Below are positions 36,201 through 45,279 of a stretch of DNA of 62,341 nucleotides, in pieces. The notes under the pieces are model-generated. The model did not search any database and had not been told where the DNA came from. It saw only the letters and a program-made list of their open reading frames with translations. Source of the DNA: Magnetococcales bacterium (GTDB lineage Bacteria; Pseudomonadota; Magnetococcia; Magnetococcales; JADFYX01); contig JADFZU010000010.1 in NCBI GenBank assembly GCA_015232365.1, positions 1 through 62,341 on the forward strand, given 5' to 3'. Positions within the stretch are counted from its first letter, which is position 1, and the number at the start of each line of letters is the position of its first letter. A program made the translations under genes and the position numbers.

Positions 36201-36578
36201 ATGAATGTGGAAACAGTTGATTCACCAACTCCAGAGCAGGTTCCTTCCGGTTTGGATGTGCTGATCCAGCTTTACGAAGGATGTATCAAATTCCTTGATG
36301 AGGCAGCGGTTGCATGTGAAGAAGGCCGAGTAGAAGATTTTAATGATCGCCTGCTCCGTGGTCGTCGTATTATTGAGCATTTTCAGAGTACCCTCAATTT
36401 TGACGATGGCGGACCGGTTCCGAATCAGTTAAATGATCTCTACACATTCATGCTTGACGCTTTAACCCAAGCTGATTTAACACATGAGACTAAATATATC
36501 CGGCAAGTTACCGATCAGCTATCCACATTGTTGGAAGGCTGGAGCGGTGTTAGACCTGCTGTACTACTCGACTCTTAA
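36201..36578 (+). CDS. fliS: Flagellin export chaperone FliS, copy 1
   Basis: FliS binds the C-terminal helix of flagellin and keeps it unfolded before export. The 125-residue form from ATG 36201 (ribosome site AAAGG) has the family core LDVLIQLYEGCIKFLDEA and HFQSTLNFDDGGPVPNQLND. Upstream starts at 36162 (TTG) and 36174 (ATG) lack a ribosome site. The N-terminus lacks the usual 'Y...Q..TA' segment that copy 2 has, so this is a diverged paralogue. It directly follows fliD and precedes copy 2 by 21 bases. Confidence 0.82.
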   Translation: MNVETVDSPTPEQVPSGLDVLIQLYEGCIKFLDEAAVACEEGRVEDFNDRLLRGRRIIEHFQSTLNFDDGGPVPNQLNDLYTFMLDALTQADLTHETKYIRQVTDQLSTLLEGWSGVRPAVLLDS

Positions 36579-36599
36579 TCGACTTTTTAAAGAGAAGCT

Positions 36600-37043
36600 A
36601 TGTCTTACGGTATACGTAAATATAGAACATCCCAAGCGAACACAGCTTCACGAGAAGATCTGTTAATTCTTCTCTATGAAGGAGCAATCCGCTTTTTGGA
36701 GCGATCTGTCTTCGAGTTGGATGCTGGCAACCTTAGCGAGCACAAGATGTACTTGCGACGGGGGTTGGCTATTATCGCTGAGTTGCAGAGTACCCTGGAT
36801 TTTGATAAAGGCGGGGAGATCTCTATGCAGCTTTTTGATCTGTATGGATTTATGATGGAACAGTTAAGTCTGGCCAACATAAGAAAGGATGATCAGTACA
36901 TCTTGATTGTAATTGCTAATTTGGAGATTCTCTTGGAGGGTTGGAGAGATGCGGTTCGCCAGGTAAAAGAGAAGGCAGGTCTTCACGGAGTGGCACATGT
37001 TGAGCAGGTTCCTGGCAGACGGCTGGCTGGCGGAGCATATTAA
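36600..37043 (+). CDS. fliS: Flagellin export chaperone FliS, copy 2
   Basis: The more typical FliS: KYRTSQANTASREDLLILLY at the start, LYEGAIRFLERS, and LQSTLDFDKGGEISMQLFDL. The 147 residues include a short C-terminal extension (about 125-147) rich in Gly and Arg. It shares 'LQSTL-FD-GG' and 'LLEGW' blocks with copy 1. Two flagellins, two FliW and two FliS in one cluster suggest that each chaperone might have a preferred flagellin, but the order does not show a strict pairing. Confidence 0.9.
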   Translation: MSYGIRKYRTSQANTASREDLLILLYEGAIRFLERSVFELDAGNLSEHKMYLRRGLAIIAELQSTLDFDKGGEISMQLFDLYGFMMEQLSLANIRKDDQYILIVIANLEILLEGWRDAVRQVKEKAGLHGVAHVEQVPGRRLAGGAY

Positions 37044-37093
37044 CTTAGAATGTGCAACGCCATTTCTAGACATATCAGAGAGGAGGATAGAGC

Positions 37094-37444
37094 ATGCACC
37101 AGATTATTGCTGAGCTAGAAAAAATTCTAAATGCGCTATCTCGTCCTGATAAATTGGAGGGTGATGAGCTTTCTCGCTTGAATATCAAGTGGGTTCGTGC
37201 GATTACCCGCCTAAAAGAGGTTGTAGCCAAAAAGCTGGAAACTCCAAGAGAAGATGCTCCCATGTTGAGGCAGCGCCTGGAGAAGGTTTTAGCCCGTATG
37301 CCTGAGATTCAGACCCTTCTGGCCAACCATAAGTCAGAAGTGGCCGATCAGCTATTCTTGGAGACCAGGAGAGTACAGGCTGTTCGCCAAGGAGCCTACA
37401 GTGCATCAAAAAAACGCACGCAAATTCTTCACCACCGGGCTTAG
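37094..37444 (+). CDS. Helical protein in the FliT position
   Basis: A 116-residue, highly charged and probably all-helical protein (IIAELEKILNALSRPDKLE, RLNIKWVRAITRLKEVV, LRQRLEKVLARMPEIQTLLA). It follows fliS2 by 50 bases with a GAGAGGAGG ribosome site and is the last gene of the operon. Size, helix content and position are those of FliT-type export chaperones, but I see no diagnostic FliT motif, so this is a guess from context. Confidence 0.6.
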   Translation: MHQIIAELEKILNALSRPDKLEGDELSRLNIKWVRAITRLKEVVAKKLETPREDAPMLRQRLEKVLARMPEIQTLLANHKSEVADQLFLETRRVQAVRQGAYSASKKRTQILHHRA

Positions 37445-37458
37445 TTGTAGTAGTTCAA

Positions 37459-37522
37459 CCTAGATTCACCAGACAAACCAATATGTTATGCCATTAATGC
37501 AGGCCCAGTTGCTGAATTTAGG
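37459..37522. repeat. Deleted copy of the MITE-like element
   Basis: CCTAGATTCA (37459-37468) and TGAATTTAGG (37513-37522) are inverted copies with one mismatch. The inside contains CAAACCAATATGTT and CCATTAATGCA, shared with the element at 8510-8666. It sits in the 100-base gap between the convergent flagellar operon and hemW. Confidence 0.55.
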
Positions 37523-37544
37523 CTCAAATACCAGCTCTCGATCC

Positions 37545-38711
37545 TCAATCTATTAACTTCTCTATTATTGAGTCGGTTAGCAGCTTGCCTTTTTTGGTTA
37601 TGGCGATCTTCTTCCGGCTTACTTTTAATAGGCCGCTTTTCTGAAGTTCTGCTATTTTTTCCGGCTGTTGGGCTACTAGATCATAGCCCCTTAACTTTTT
37701 GTAGCTCTCTCGGTTCATCCCATCTGTAAGACGCAATCCCATCAATAGACAATCTATACCGGACTCTTGGCTTGTGCAGAGATGCTCATTTAACAGGCAG
37801 GAGCCGTCTTCTCTCTGGGACTCTATATAATCTGAGGTTCTATTGATGGTTCGTAATATCTTGATGTTGGAGTTGTTATCAATTTTTGTTAAGCGTCCAT
37901 GGGCACTTGGGCCAACGCCAATATAATCCCCAGATTGCCAATAGTTTAGATTGTGCTGACAGGACCGGCCCGGTTGGGCAAAGTTGCTAATTTCATAACC
38001 TTGCCAACCACCAGCAGCCAGACTTTTTTCGGTGCTTGTGAAAAACTCCAGCTCTCTATCTTCATCTAAAAGCTGGATTTTGCCCTGTTTGTATAGTTTG
38101 GCAAAAGGGGTGTTTTTTTCTATGCTGAGACTGTAACAAGAGAGATGTTCAGGCTGCCAGTCCATAGCTTCGTCAAGCTCCTCCATCCAGCCATTTATGG
38201 TTTGAGAGGGTGTGGCAAATATCAGATCAAGATTAATATTTGTAAAACCACCACGGCGACTATTTTGAATTGCTTTTCGGGCATCTTCAAGACTATGGGG
38301 CCGCTCTAAATATGTAAGCCGCTCTTGATTAAATGCCTGAATACCAAGGCTTAAACGGTTAACTCCGTGGTTAAGCCACTGTGCAATTTTTGCTGGGCTG
38401 CATGACTCCGGGTTGGACTCCAGGGTAACTTCGCACTGGGGGCTTAACTGCCATAGTGTCGTTATCTGCTTCAACAACTGGCCAACACTCTCCCCTTTAA
38501 GCAGTGATGGGGTTCCTCCGCCAAAAAAAATTGAGTGCAGATGGCGTTTATCATCTTTTAGCCGTTGCCGCCAAAAAAGCAGCTCCCTTTTTACAGCGGC
38601 AATATAGGCTACTTCAGGAACTGTCTGTTGTACTGTTGAGTGGAAATCACAATAGGGGCATTTATGAACACAGTAAGGAACATGAATATAAAGTGCTAAG
38701 GGAGGAGGCAT
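37545..38711 (-). CDS. hemW: Radical SAM heme chaperone HemW (CPO3-like)
   Basis: HemW is a radical SAM protein that binds heme and is thought to deliver it to respiratory enzymes. The iron-sulphur motif CVHKCPYC (C14, C18, C21 from the chosen start) has the HemW-type continuation DFHS. Further marks are FFGGGTPSLL, LSLGIQAFN and GVGPSAHG. I use ATG 38711 (388 residues); the frame is open to 38786 but that part (MQGGLPPCRI...) comes from a GC-rich palindromic repeat and does not match the family. It follows rph in the same direction by 86 bases. Confidence 0.93.
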   Translation of the reverse strand: MPPPLALYIHVPYCVHKCPYCDFHSTVQQTVPEVAYIAAVKRELLFWRQRLKDDKRHLHSIFFGGGTPSLLKGESVGQLLKQITTLWQLSPQCEVTLESNPESCSPAKIAQWLNHGVNRLSLGIQAFNQERLTYLERPHSLEDARKAIQNSRRGGFTNINLDLIFATPSQTINGWMEELDEAMDWQPEHLSCYSLSIEKNTPFAKLYKQGKIQLLDEDRELEFFTSTEKSLAAGGWQGYEISNFAQPGRSCQHNLNYWQSGDYIGVGPSAHGRLTKIDNNSNIKILRTINRTSDYIESQREDGSCLLNEHLCTSQESGIDCLLMGLRLTDGMNRESYKKLRGYDLVAQQPEKIAELQKSGLLKVSRKKIAITKKGKLLTDSIIEKLID

Positions 38712-38762
38712 ATGTTTAAAATTACTTAGGAAAGCAGAACCTTGGGCTGCTGGCCAAATCCG

Positions 38763-38784
38763 GCAGGGAGGCAAGCCCCCCTGC
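38763..38784. repeat. GC-rich palindrome between rph and hemW
   Basis: GCAGGGAGGC-AA-GCCCCCCTGC forms a stem of about ten pairs with one mismatch. It resembles the short GC-rich intergenic palindromes after atpC and glmU and may act as a REP-like or processing site. Confidence 0.4.
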
Positions 38785-38797
38785 ACCCCGATGATTG

Positions 38798-39532
38798 CTA
38801 AGTCCCCAAAGTCTTCCGTTGTAGAGCAATCAACTCTCCTACTCCCTTTTCAGCAAGAGCAGCCATCTCGTTAAACTCCTCACGGCTAAATGGATGCCCT
38901 TCCGCTGTGCCTTGAATTTCCACAAATTTTTCAGCCCCCGTCATCACAAAGTTCATGTCGGTTTCGCAGTTGGAGTCCTCATTATAGTCAAGATCCAGCA
39001 TAGGCTGACCGTTAACGATACCACAACTAATGGCTGCCACATAATCTGTAATGGGCAGAGTGCGAATTTCACCAGCAGCTACCAGCCTTTGACAGGCATC
39101 CATCAGTGCGATAAAAGCCCCGGTTATGGAGGCAGTTCTAGTTCCGCCGTCAGCTTGGATGACATCGCAGTCGATCCATATGGTTCGTTTCCCAAGCTTT
39201 TTTAGATCGATAACCGAGCGCAGAGAGCGGCCAATCAGCCTTTGAATTTCCAGAGTACGACCACCCTGTTTGCCCCGGCTGGCCTCCCGGCCCATTCTGC
39301 CATGGGTAGAGCGGGGTAACATACCATATTCTGCAGTAACCCAGCCTTGGTTTTTACCTCGCAGCCAGTTTGGTTGTTTCTCTTCTATAGTGGCAGTACA
39401 GATAACCTTGGTTCCGCCAAAAGTTATGAGGCAGGAACCTTCTGCATGGTCAATATAAGGCCGGATGATGGTCACTTCACGCATCTCATCCAGGCTACGG
39501 TTGTTGGATCTGGCGGTAGTATTATTAGACAT
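38798..39532 (-). CDS. rph: Ribonuclease PH
   Basis: RNase PH is a phosphate-dependent 3' exonuclease that trims tRNA precursors. The 244-residue protein shows the usual [64 protein letters not shown] and [18 protein letters not shown]. All core residues appear intact and the length is standard. It lies 48 bases downstream of the M16 peptidase gene on the same strand, with hemW next. Confidence 0.96.
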   Translation of the reverse strand: MSNNTTARSNNRSLDEMREVTIIRPYIDHAEGSCLITFGGTKVICTATIEEKQPNWLRGKNQGWVTAEYGMLPRSTHGRMGREASRGKQGGRTLEIQRLIGRSLRSVIDLKKLGKRTIWIDCDVIQADGGTRTASITGAFIALMDACQRLVAAGEIRTLPITDYVAAISCGIVNGQPMLDLDYNEDSNCETDMNFVMTGAEKFVEIQGTAEGHPFSREEFNEMAALAEKGVGELIALQRKTLGT

Positions 39533-39580
39533 AAAAACCTGTAAGTATATATAGATAGAGTTAGGAGTAGCCAGGGTGAT

Positions 39581-40918
39581 TTATGAAACACCCGGGTTGG
39601 AACGTTGTTGAAAGATTGTCTCCAGTCGAGGCAGTGACTCTCTGGCTTTGGGGCCGATTAGTACCACGACCATGTTTTCCGGTCGCATCAGCTCTTTTAC
39701 GGCAATGGGAAGTTTAGACGGGTCAAGCTTTTTAGCCTCATCCCAGGCTTTTGAGAGCGGCTCCTGATGACCAAAGAGCCGGTCACCAACATAGCGGTCA
39801 ATCAGAATGCTTGGGCGGTCAAGCTGGGTAATTAAACTAGCTCGCCACCGGGTTTGTAGTCTCTGCCACTCAGCTTCTGAAGGTGGATTTTCCGCTGCTG
39901 ACTTCAGTTCATCAAGGAGTGCGATAAATACCGTCTCCAGATTGTCCGGGGAGACCGAAGCTCCAAGCTCCAGAGTGCCACACTCGAAAAATGCCGGATA
40001 GGCGGCCCAGACATCATAGGCCAGACCATTTTTTTCTCTGATATTGGCCTGAAGCCGGGATGAAAAACCGTCATCTAGCAGGCGGCGTAGGGCGACTACT
40101 TTATAATATTCCGGGGAGTTGTAGCCGTAAGTTCTAAATCCGATAGTGAGACAAAACTGGGCATCTTGATCGTTAACAGCTTCCCAGTGGGGGCCGGGAG
40201 CCATCGGTGGGGGAGGAGCCGGGGTTGGGGAGGAGCCTTTGGCTATTTTGCCAAGATTTTCAAAAGCCAATTTTTTACTGGTCTCATGGTCGACAGGGCC
40301 ACAGAAAGCGATAGCCATGTTGCCTGCCAGATATTGTCGCTGCATATAGCTTTTTAAATGTTCTGCGGTTAAATTTTTAATAATCTCCGGCAGCCCGAGT
40401 ATGGAGCGTGACAGGGGGTGGCCGGGCCAAAATTTACGACCACTTAAAACAGCACTATTGGTATTCTCACCCTGCTCATTCTCCTCATCACGCATCTCAG
40501 CAAGAATCACACTGCGCTCGGTCTCAATATCAGAAAAAACCGGATCGGTGAACATGGCACAAAACTCTCTGAGAGCGGTCTGAAGCTGTTCCGTAGGCAT
40601 TGAGATCCAAAAAGCGTTGCTCTCATGGCCTGTTGCAGCATTCATGTCGGCAGCCATAGACTCAATCAAGGCATGAAATTTAGTAGGGTTTGGGGTTTTT
40701 GTGGTCCCTTTAAAGAGCATATGCTCTAGAAAGTGGGCAATACCGCTCTCCTCTTCAGACTCAAAGCGACTACCGGAGCGCACCAGAACCGTAACACTAA
40801 CCTCATGCAGCCAGGGCATGGGCAGGGTTGCGACAATTAATCCGTTTTCAAGCTGGGAAAATTGATAGTCAGGTTCTGGAATGGATGTAGTCAGTGAGGA
40901 GTGGTTAACCAAGGACAT
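39581..40918 (-). CDS. M16 family zinc peptidase (processing-peptidase-like)
   Basis: A 445-residue pitrilysin-family protein. The inverted zinc motif HFLEH (H62, E65, H66) is intact in the context GIAHFLEHMLFKGT, with the downstream Glu expected in NEQGENTNS or nearby. The second half repeats the fold without zinc ligands and ends in the LSRAWDE-like region (here EPLSKAWDEAKKLD) usual for bacterial single-chain members related to mitochondrial processing peptidase. No signal peptide is seen, so it is probably cytoplasmic. It follows the DEAD-box helicase gene by 20 bases. Confidence 0.9.
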   Translation of the reverse strand: MSLVNHSSLTTSIPEPDYQFSQLENGLIVATLPMPWLHEVSVTVLVRSGSRFESEEESGIAHFLEHMLFKGTTKTPNPTKFHALIESMAADMNAATGHESNAFWISMPTEQLQTALREFCAMFTDPVFSDIETERSVILAEMRDEENEQGENTNSAVLSGRKFWPGHPLSRSILGLPEIIKNLTAEHLKSYMQRQYLAGNMAIAFCGPVDHETSKKLAFENLGKIAKGSSPTPAPPPPMAPGPHWEAVNDQDAQFCLTIGFRTYGYNSPEYYKVVALRRLLDDGFSSRLQANIREKNGLAYDVWAAYPAFFECGTLELGASVSPDNLETVFIALLDELKSAAENPPSEAEWQRLQTRWRASLITQLDRPSILIDRYVGDRLFGHQEPLSKAWDEAKKLDPSKLPIAVKELMRPENMVVVLIGPKARESLPRLETIFQQRSNPGVS

Positions 40919-40938
40919 ATGATCTAGCCAAAATTATT

Positions 40939-42282
40939 CTACCTCTTGTTGCCACGCCGGGGTCGGTCCCTGCGTCCACCTCTGCCATGGGGTCCGCCTT
41001 TTTTATCTGTTGGTGGGGAGTATGGTGGTTTTTTAAGTTTGACATATAGGTGATCATCAGCCCAGCCCACATCTATTTTTTCACCTATATATTTCTCAAT
41101 TGCCTCTAGATTATAAGCTCCGTTTTCATCAACCAAGGTGACAGCGTCCCCTTTGGCACCGGCTCGAGCTGTCCGGCCTATACGGTGGACATAATCTTCA
41201 GCGTTTTCTGGTAGGTCATAGTTATAGACATGGGTTACATCATCAATATGCAGACCACGTCCGGCAACGTCGGTAGCGATTAAAACCGGCATTTCGCCAT
41301 TCTGAAACCGTTGCAGAACTTTCATCCGTTTTGCCTGAGGCACATCTCCTGAGAGATAGCCAGCAGTAATATTGTTGACGGAGAGCCAGCTTTTGAGCTT
41401 TTCTCCCATCCGTTTGGTGTTGACGAAAATCATCGCCCGGCCCTCAGGAGTTGCCGGTTCGGTTGATGTTTCATCAACGGGAGTAGCTGATAGTCCAAGA
41501 TGGTTGCGCATCAAACCAACCAGCAGGCTGATCTTCTGTCCACCTTCAACGTGGTAGAGAACCTGGGTAACCTGGGTAACCGCCTTGACCTCGGTTTTGG
41601 TGGAGATGACCTCGGGGGCGTTCATATATTCGTATGATAGCTCCTGAGCTCGTATGGACATTGTGGCAGAGAAGAGCATGGAGAGCCGCTGTTCATAATG
41701 GGGCAGACGGCGCATAAGGTAACGGAGGTCGACGATAAAGCCCATATCAAACATACGGTCAGCTTCATCAATTACAAAAACCTCAACTTTGGATACCAGA
41801 AAGCTTTTCTGCTTGAAATAGTCAATCAGCCGTCCAGGTGTGCCGATTAAAATATCGACATTGCCTTTAACCAAGGTCTCTTGCTGTTTTTCATAATCAA
41901 CCCCGCCATAAACCGCATGGATGGTCAGTCCAGTATACGCCCCCAAAGAGCGGGCATCTTGCTCAATTTGAATGGCCAATTCACGGGTTGGGGCAATAAG
42001 CAGAGCTCGAGGCTTGCTAACACCACTATTTTTTCTGTTATTGGCTTTGGCTTTTTTCTGTTTGACAAGGTCTTCAAGAGTGGCACTGCCGTTAAGCCTG
42101 GCTAGAGTTGCGATCATGAAAGCCGCAGTTTTGCCGGTTCCGGTCTGTGCTTGTCCGGCGACATCCTGCCCATTTAGGGTCATGGGCAGAGTCAGCTCTT
42201 GGATTGATGTGCAGGTACTGAACCCAGAGTCACGAATGCCAGCTTGAACTGGCTCGGGTATGGGAAGTTCAGAAAATTCCAT
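40939..42282 (-). CDS. DEAD-box ATP-dependent RNA helicase (RhlB/RhlE type)
   Basis: A 447-residue RNA helicase. Visible motifs: Q motif region with CTSIQELTLPM, I AQTGTGKTA, Ia PTRELAIQ, GG, Ib TPGRLIDYF, II VIDEADRMFDMGF, III SAT, and VI HRIGRTARAG. The C-terminal tail from about 415 is Gly/Arg/Lys-rich and likely binds RNA without a fold. RhlB acts with the RNA degradosome and RhlE in ribosome assembly; the sequence alone does not separate them. It is the first gene of a minus-strand run M16 peptidase-rph-hemW. Confidence 0.92.
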   Translation of the reverse strand: MEFSELPIPEPVQAGIRDSGFSTCTSIQELTLPMTLNGQDVAGQAQTGTGKTAAFMIATLARLNGSATLEDLVKQKKAKANNRKNSGVSKPRALLIAPTRELAIQIEQDARSLGAYTGLTIHAVYGGVDYEKQQETLVKGNVDILIGTPGRLIDYFKQKSFLVSKVEVFVIDEADRMFDMGFIVDLRYLMRRLPHYEQRLSMLFSATMSIRAQELSYEYMNAPEVISTKTEVKAVTQVTQVLYHVEGGQKISLLVGLMRNHLGLSATPVDETSTEPATPEGRAMIFVNTKRMGEKLKSWLSVNNITAGYLSGDVPQAKRMKVLQRFQNGEMPVLIATDVAGRGLHIDDVTHVYNYDLPENAEDYVHRIGRTARAGAKGDAVTLVDENGAYNLEAIEKYIGEKIDVGWADDHLYVKLKKPPYSPPTDKKGGPHGRGGRRDRPRRGNKR

Positions 42283-42452
42283 ATATATCCAATATAACGT
42301 CGCTGGTTGATATATCTCTAGCCAAGTAATGCCTGGAATTACCTGCTCTAACGTAGTTTTTTAACAGCAGTATTTAGAGTGGCAGACAAATATTTAACTA
42401 GTAACGGTCTGGATATTCAATGAAATATCTAGAGATTTTGCGATACGTAGAA

Positions 42453-42728
42453 TCAGGAGGCGGCTGTTGCCAACTGTTTTACTCTTGCACTCAATCTTTT
42501 ACTGCGCCGGGCGGCCTGATTTTTGTGGATAATCCCTTTGCGTGCTGAAATAGCCAGCTCAGAGATGGCCTCTTTGAGAGCAGTCTGTGCTGCGGCTGCA
42601 TCACCACTATCGACGGTGGTTAAAACCCGCTTGCAGAAAGTACGCAGACGTGATTTGACCTTGTTGTTGCGAAGGGTCTGCTTCTCTGTTTGACGGATGC
42701 GCTTCATCGCAGATTTAATATTTGCCAC
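42453..42728 (-). CDS. rpsT: 30S ribosomal protein S20
   Basis: S20 binds 16S rRNA early in 30S assembly. The 91-residue basic protein starts MANIKSAMKRIRQTEKQTLR and ends with the family-typical GIIHKNQAARRSKRLSARVK. It is transcribed divergently from murJ, as is often seen in proteobacteria where rpsT and murJ are neighbours. Confidence 0.96.
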   Translation of the reverse strand: MANIKSAMKRIRQTEKQTLRNNKVKSRLRTFCKRVLTTVDSGDAAAAQTALKEAISELAISARKGIIHKNQAARRSKRLSARVKQLATAAS

Positions 42729-42883
42729 TGAACAAAAACTCCTATTCCTATACTTTGACTACCGTTAACCACTACACTTAAAAATATCTGGTGGTTAGAT
42801 TAATTTTATTAAATAGATGCTACTATCCAAAGAACGTCACAGTATGCCGATTTCATAACAGTTCGTCAAAGGATTTTTCCACA

Positions 42884-44479
42884 TTGAACACTGAAGATGA
42901 TAATAGAGCCGGTTTAGCAACTTCCAAACCCCAGAATCGGTTGGTGCGAGCAGTTGGAACTATCAGCTTTTTTACCCTTCTTTCTCGAATGCTCGGTTTT
43001 GTCCGGGATGTGGTTGTTGCCAATGCTTTTGGTGCTGGAATGGGTGCTGACGCCTTTTTTGTCGCCCTCAAGCTACCGAATTTTTTACGCCGTCTTTTTG
43101 CCGAAGGGGCTTTTAGCACCGCTTTTGTCCCGGTTTTTAGCGACTATTTAAAAGTTGGTAACGATAGTGCGACCAGAGAGGCGGTCAAAGCAGTTTTTAC
43201 CGCTTTAAGTCTGGTTCTGGTTTTTGTTGTGGCGGTAGGTCAGGTTATCATGCCGGTTTTGATCTGGGTTATTGCCCCCGGTTTTGTCGAAGATCCTATC
43301 AAATATCAACTAACCGTCGATATGACCCGGATCACCTTTCCCTACATATTTTTTATATCCCTGGTCGCTTTGGCAGGGGGTATTTTAAATAGTTTCCACC
43401 GTTTTGCCCTGCCGGCATTTACCCCCATTTTACTCAATGTGGCAATGATTGTCGGTGCTCTCTATATCGCTCCACAGATGGAGCGGCCGGTTTTGGGGCT
43501 GGCTATTGGCGTGCTCCTGGGTGGTATAGCCCAGTTGGCGATTCAGCTTCCGGCTCTGGCAAAAATTGGCATGCCGTTCTCTTTGTCCTGGAATTTAAAA
43601 CATCCGGCTATTCGGCGGATTCTGTTTCTTATGGGGCCGTCGGTACTTGGTGTCTCTGTTGCCCAGGTGAATCTGTTGTTTGATATTTTTCTCGCCTCCT
43701 GGCTGAAAGAGGGGTCTATCTCCTACCTCTATTATGCCGACCGTCTGGTAGAGTTTCCTCTGGGGCTGATCGGTATTGCCATGGGTACTGCCATTCTGCC
43801 GGCGCTATCGGCAAAAGCCTCTAGCGGGGACCATGATGGTCTTAAATATGACCTGGATTTTGGTCTGCGTCTGGTCTTGATGATCAATATTCCTGCCACT
43901 GTCGGCCTGTTATTACTGCGAGAGCCGATTCTGTCTCTGCTTTTTGAGCGGGGAGCATTTAGTGCTGATGCCACCTCTTTAACTGCTCAGGCTCTACTGG
44001 CGTATGGTTTTGGCCTTACCGCCTTTTCAGCAATCAAGGTTTTGGCTCCGGCATTTTACGCCATGAAAGATACCAAAACTCCGGTACGCATCGCCATAAT
44101 ATGTATGACCACAAATATGGTGCTGAATGTTCTGCTTATGATACCACTGCAACATGCCGGTTTAGCGTTGGCAACCTCCATAGCTGCATTTTTAAATGCA
44201 TTTTTACTATTAAGGGGCTTGAAAAAAAAGGTAGGCTACACCCCAGGCAGAAAATTTTTTGTGGTAATGGTTAAAACATTCTTAGCTAGCGGAGTGTTGG
44301 CTGGGTTTCTGGTTTTGGCTAAGCTGGCTTTTTGGTACTCTCCTGTTACTACTATGGATAAAACCGTGATTCTCCTGCCAATTATTGCTGTTGGTATAGT
44401 GCTTTTCATCTTGGTTGCCTGGCTGCTGCGAATGGAGGAAGTTCGCGGGTTTAAGGCACTGTTGCGAAAGACCAGATAG
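42884..44479 (+). CDS. murJ: Lipid II flippase MurJ (MviN)
   Basis: MurJ moves lipid-linked peptidoglycan precursors across the inner membrane. The protein has about 14 hydrophobic segments and the N-terminal signature TLLSRMLGFVRDVVVANAFG followed by DAFFVALKLPNFLRRLFAEG. The start is uncertain: the frame is open from GTG 42791, but TTG 42884 has AAAGGA about ten bases upstream and gives 531 residues, the normal size. The C-terminus ends LLRKTR, 17 bases before an ABC ATPase gene. Confidence 0.93.
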   Translation: MNTEDDNRAGLATSKPQNRLVRAVGTISFFTLLSRMLGFVRDVVVANAFGAGMGADAFFVALKLPNFLRRLFAEGAFSTAFVPVFSDYLKVGNDSATREAVKAVFTALSLVLVFVVAVGQVIMPVLIWVIAPGFVEDPIKYQLTVDMTRITFPYIFFISLVALAGGILNSFHRFALPAFTPILLNVAMIVGALYIAPQMERPVLGLAIGVLLGGIAQLAIQLPALAKIGMPFSLSWNLKHPAIRRILFLMGPSVLGVSVAQVNLLFDIFLASWLKEGSISYLYYADRLVEFPLGLIGIAMGTAILPALSAKASSGDHDGLKYDLDFGLRLVLMINIPATVGLLLLREPILSLLFERGAFSADATSLTAQALLAYGFGLTAFSAIKVLAPAFYAMKDTKTPVRIAIICMTTNMVLNVLLMIPLQHAGLALATSIAAFLNAFLLLRGLKKKVGYTPGRKFFVVMVKTFLASGVLAGFLVLAKLAFWYSPVTTMDKTVILLPIIAVGIVLFILVAWLLRMEEVRGFKALLRKTR

Positions 44480-44496
44480 AATAGGGGGCTTTAAAA

Positions 44497-45183
44497 GTGA
44501 ACAGGCAAAATCCAATTTTGACTTTAGAGGATATTCACTACACCGTTGCTGGTCATGAGGCAGAGCTGTTTTCCGGGTTGCAATTTACTGCCAAACCAGG
44601 TGAGCGGATCGCAATTGTTGGTGGTGAAGGGGCTGGCAAAAGTACTCTCATGCGTATTATGGCCGGGTTGATCTCCCCATCTGCTGGCCGGGTTCTGTTT
44701 GCCGGAGAGCCGATAACCGCTCCGCCGCCGCCGCCGGGAGGCATCGGTCTTCTTTTTCGGGACTCTGCCAACCATTTTTTAACACCCATGGCTCAGGAGG
44801 AGATTCTCCTTGGTTTAATGGGGGTGGATGATCTGGAGGCTGCTGGCCGGGTTACCAATTTTTTAGAGCTTGCTGCTCTGCCCCCCCAAGCTGCCACCTG
44901 GTATTTGGCAAATCTTTCGGCATCCCAGCAGAGCCGGGTGGCAATTGCTGCTCTATTGGCGAGCAAGCCCCGGTTGATTCTTGCCGATGAGCCGGGCCTG
45001 AATCTTGATCTGGCGGGGGAGCAGGAGTTAGGAGTACAATTTAAGGAGCTTACCAAAGATGAACAGGCGGTTCAGGTGGTCTTCACCAGCCGTTTGGAGA
45101 GGGCTTCTGTTTTTGCCGACCGGACTCTATATTTAAGTGAGGGTATTTTATCCGATACCCCTTCCACAAGTGGGCAGTATTGA
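44497..45183 (+). CDS. ABC-type ATP-binding protein, orphan
   Basis: A 228-residue nucleotide-binding subunit of the ECF/CbiO-like type. Walker A is GGEGAGKST (about 42-50), Walker B LILADEP (about 163-169). The signature is LSASQQSR rather than LSGGQ, and a run of five Pro (ITAPPPPPGG) sits where the Q-loop region begins. The H-loop His is not obvious: the position after Walker B reads FTSRLERASVF. It starts at GTG 44497 with AGGGGG upstream. No permease is next to it. Either a diverged transporter subunit or a protein with another ATP-driven role. Confidence 0.8.
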   Translation: MNRQNPILTLEDIHYTVAGHEAELFSGLQFTAKPGERIAIVGGEGAGKSTLMRIMAGLISPSAGRVLFAGEPITAPPPPPGGIGLLFRDSANHFLTPMAQEEILLGLMGVDDLEAAGRVTNFLELAALPPQAATWYLANLSASQQSRVAIAALLASKPRLILADEPGLNLDLAGEQELGVQFKELTKDEQAVQVVFTSRLERASVFADRTLYLSEGILSDTPSTSGQY

Positions 45184-45279
45184 TATAGACTTACAAAAGT
45201 TTTATAGGTAAAAAAACTTGTAAAGTAGTTGCATATAAAAAACATTTTTTAAAATTTTACAATATTCAAAGGGGTAGTC

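Noticed and set aside
38712-38786. N-terminal extension of HemW
   Set aside because: It is read from a GC-rich palindrome and does not match the family.
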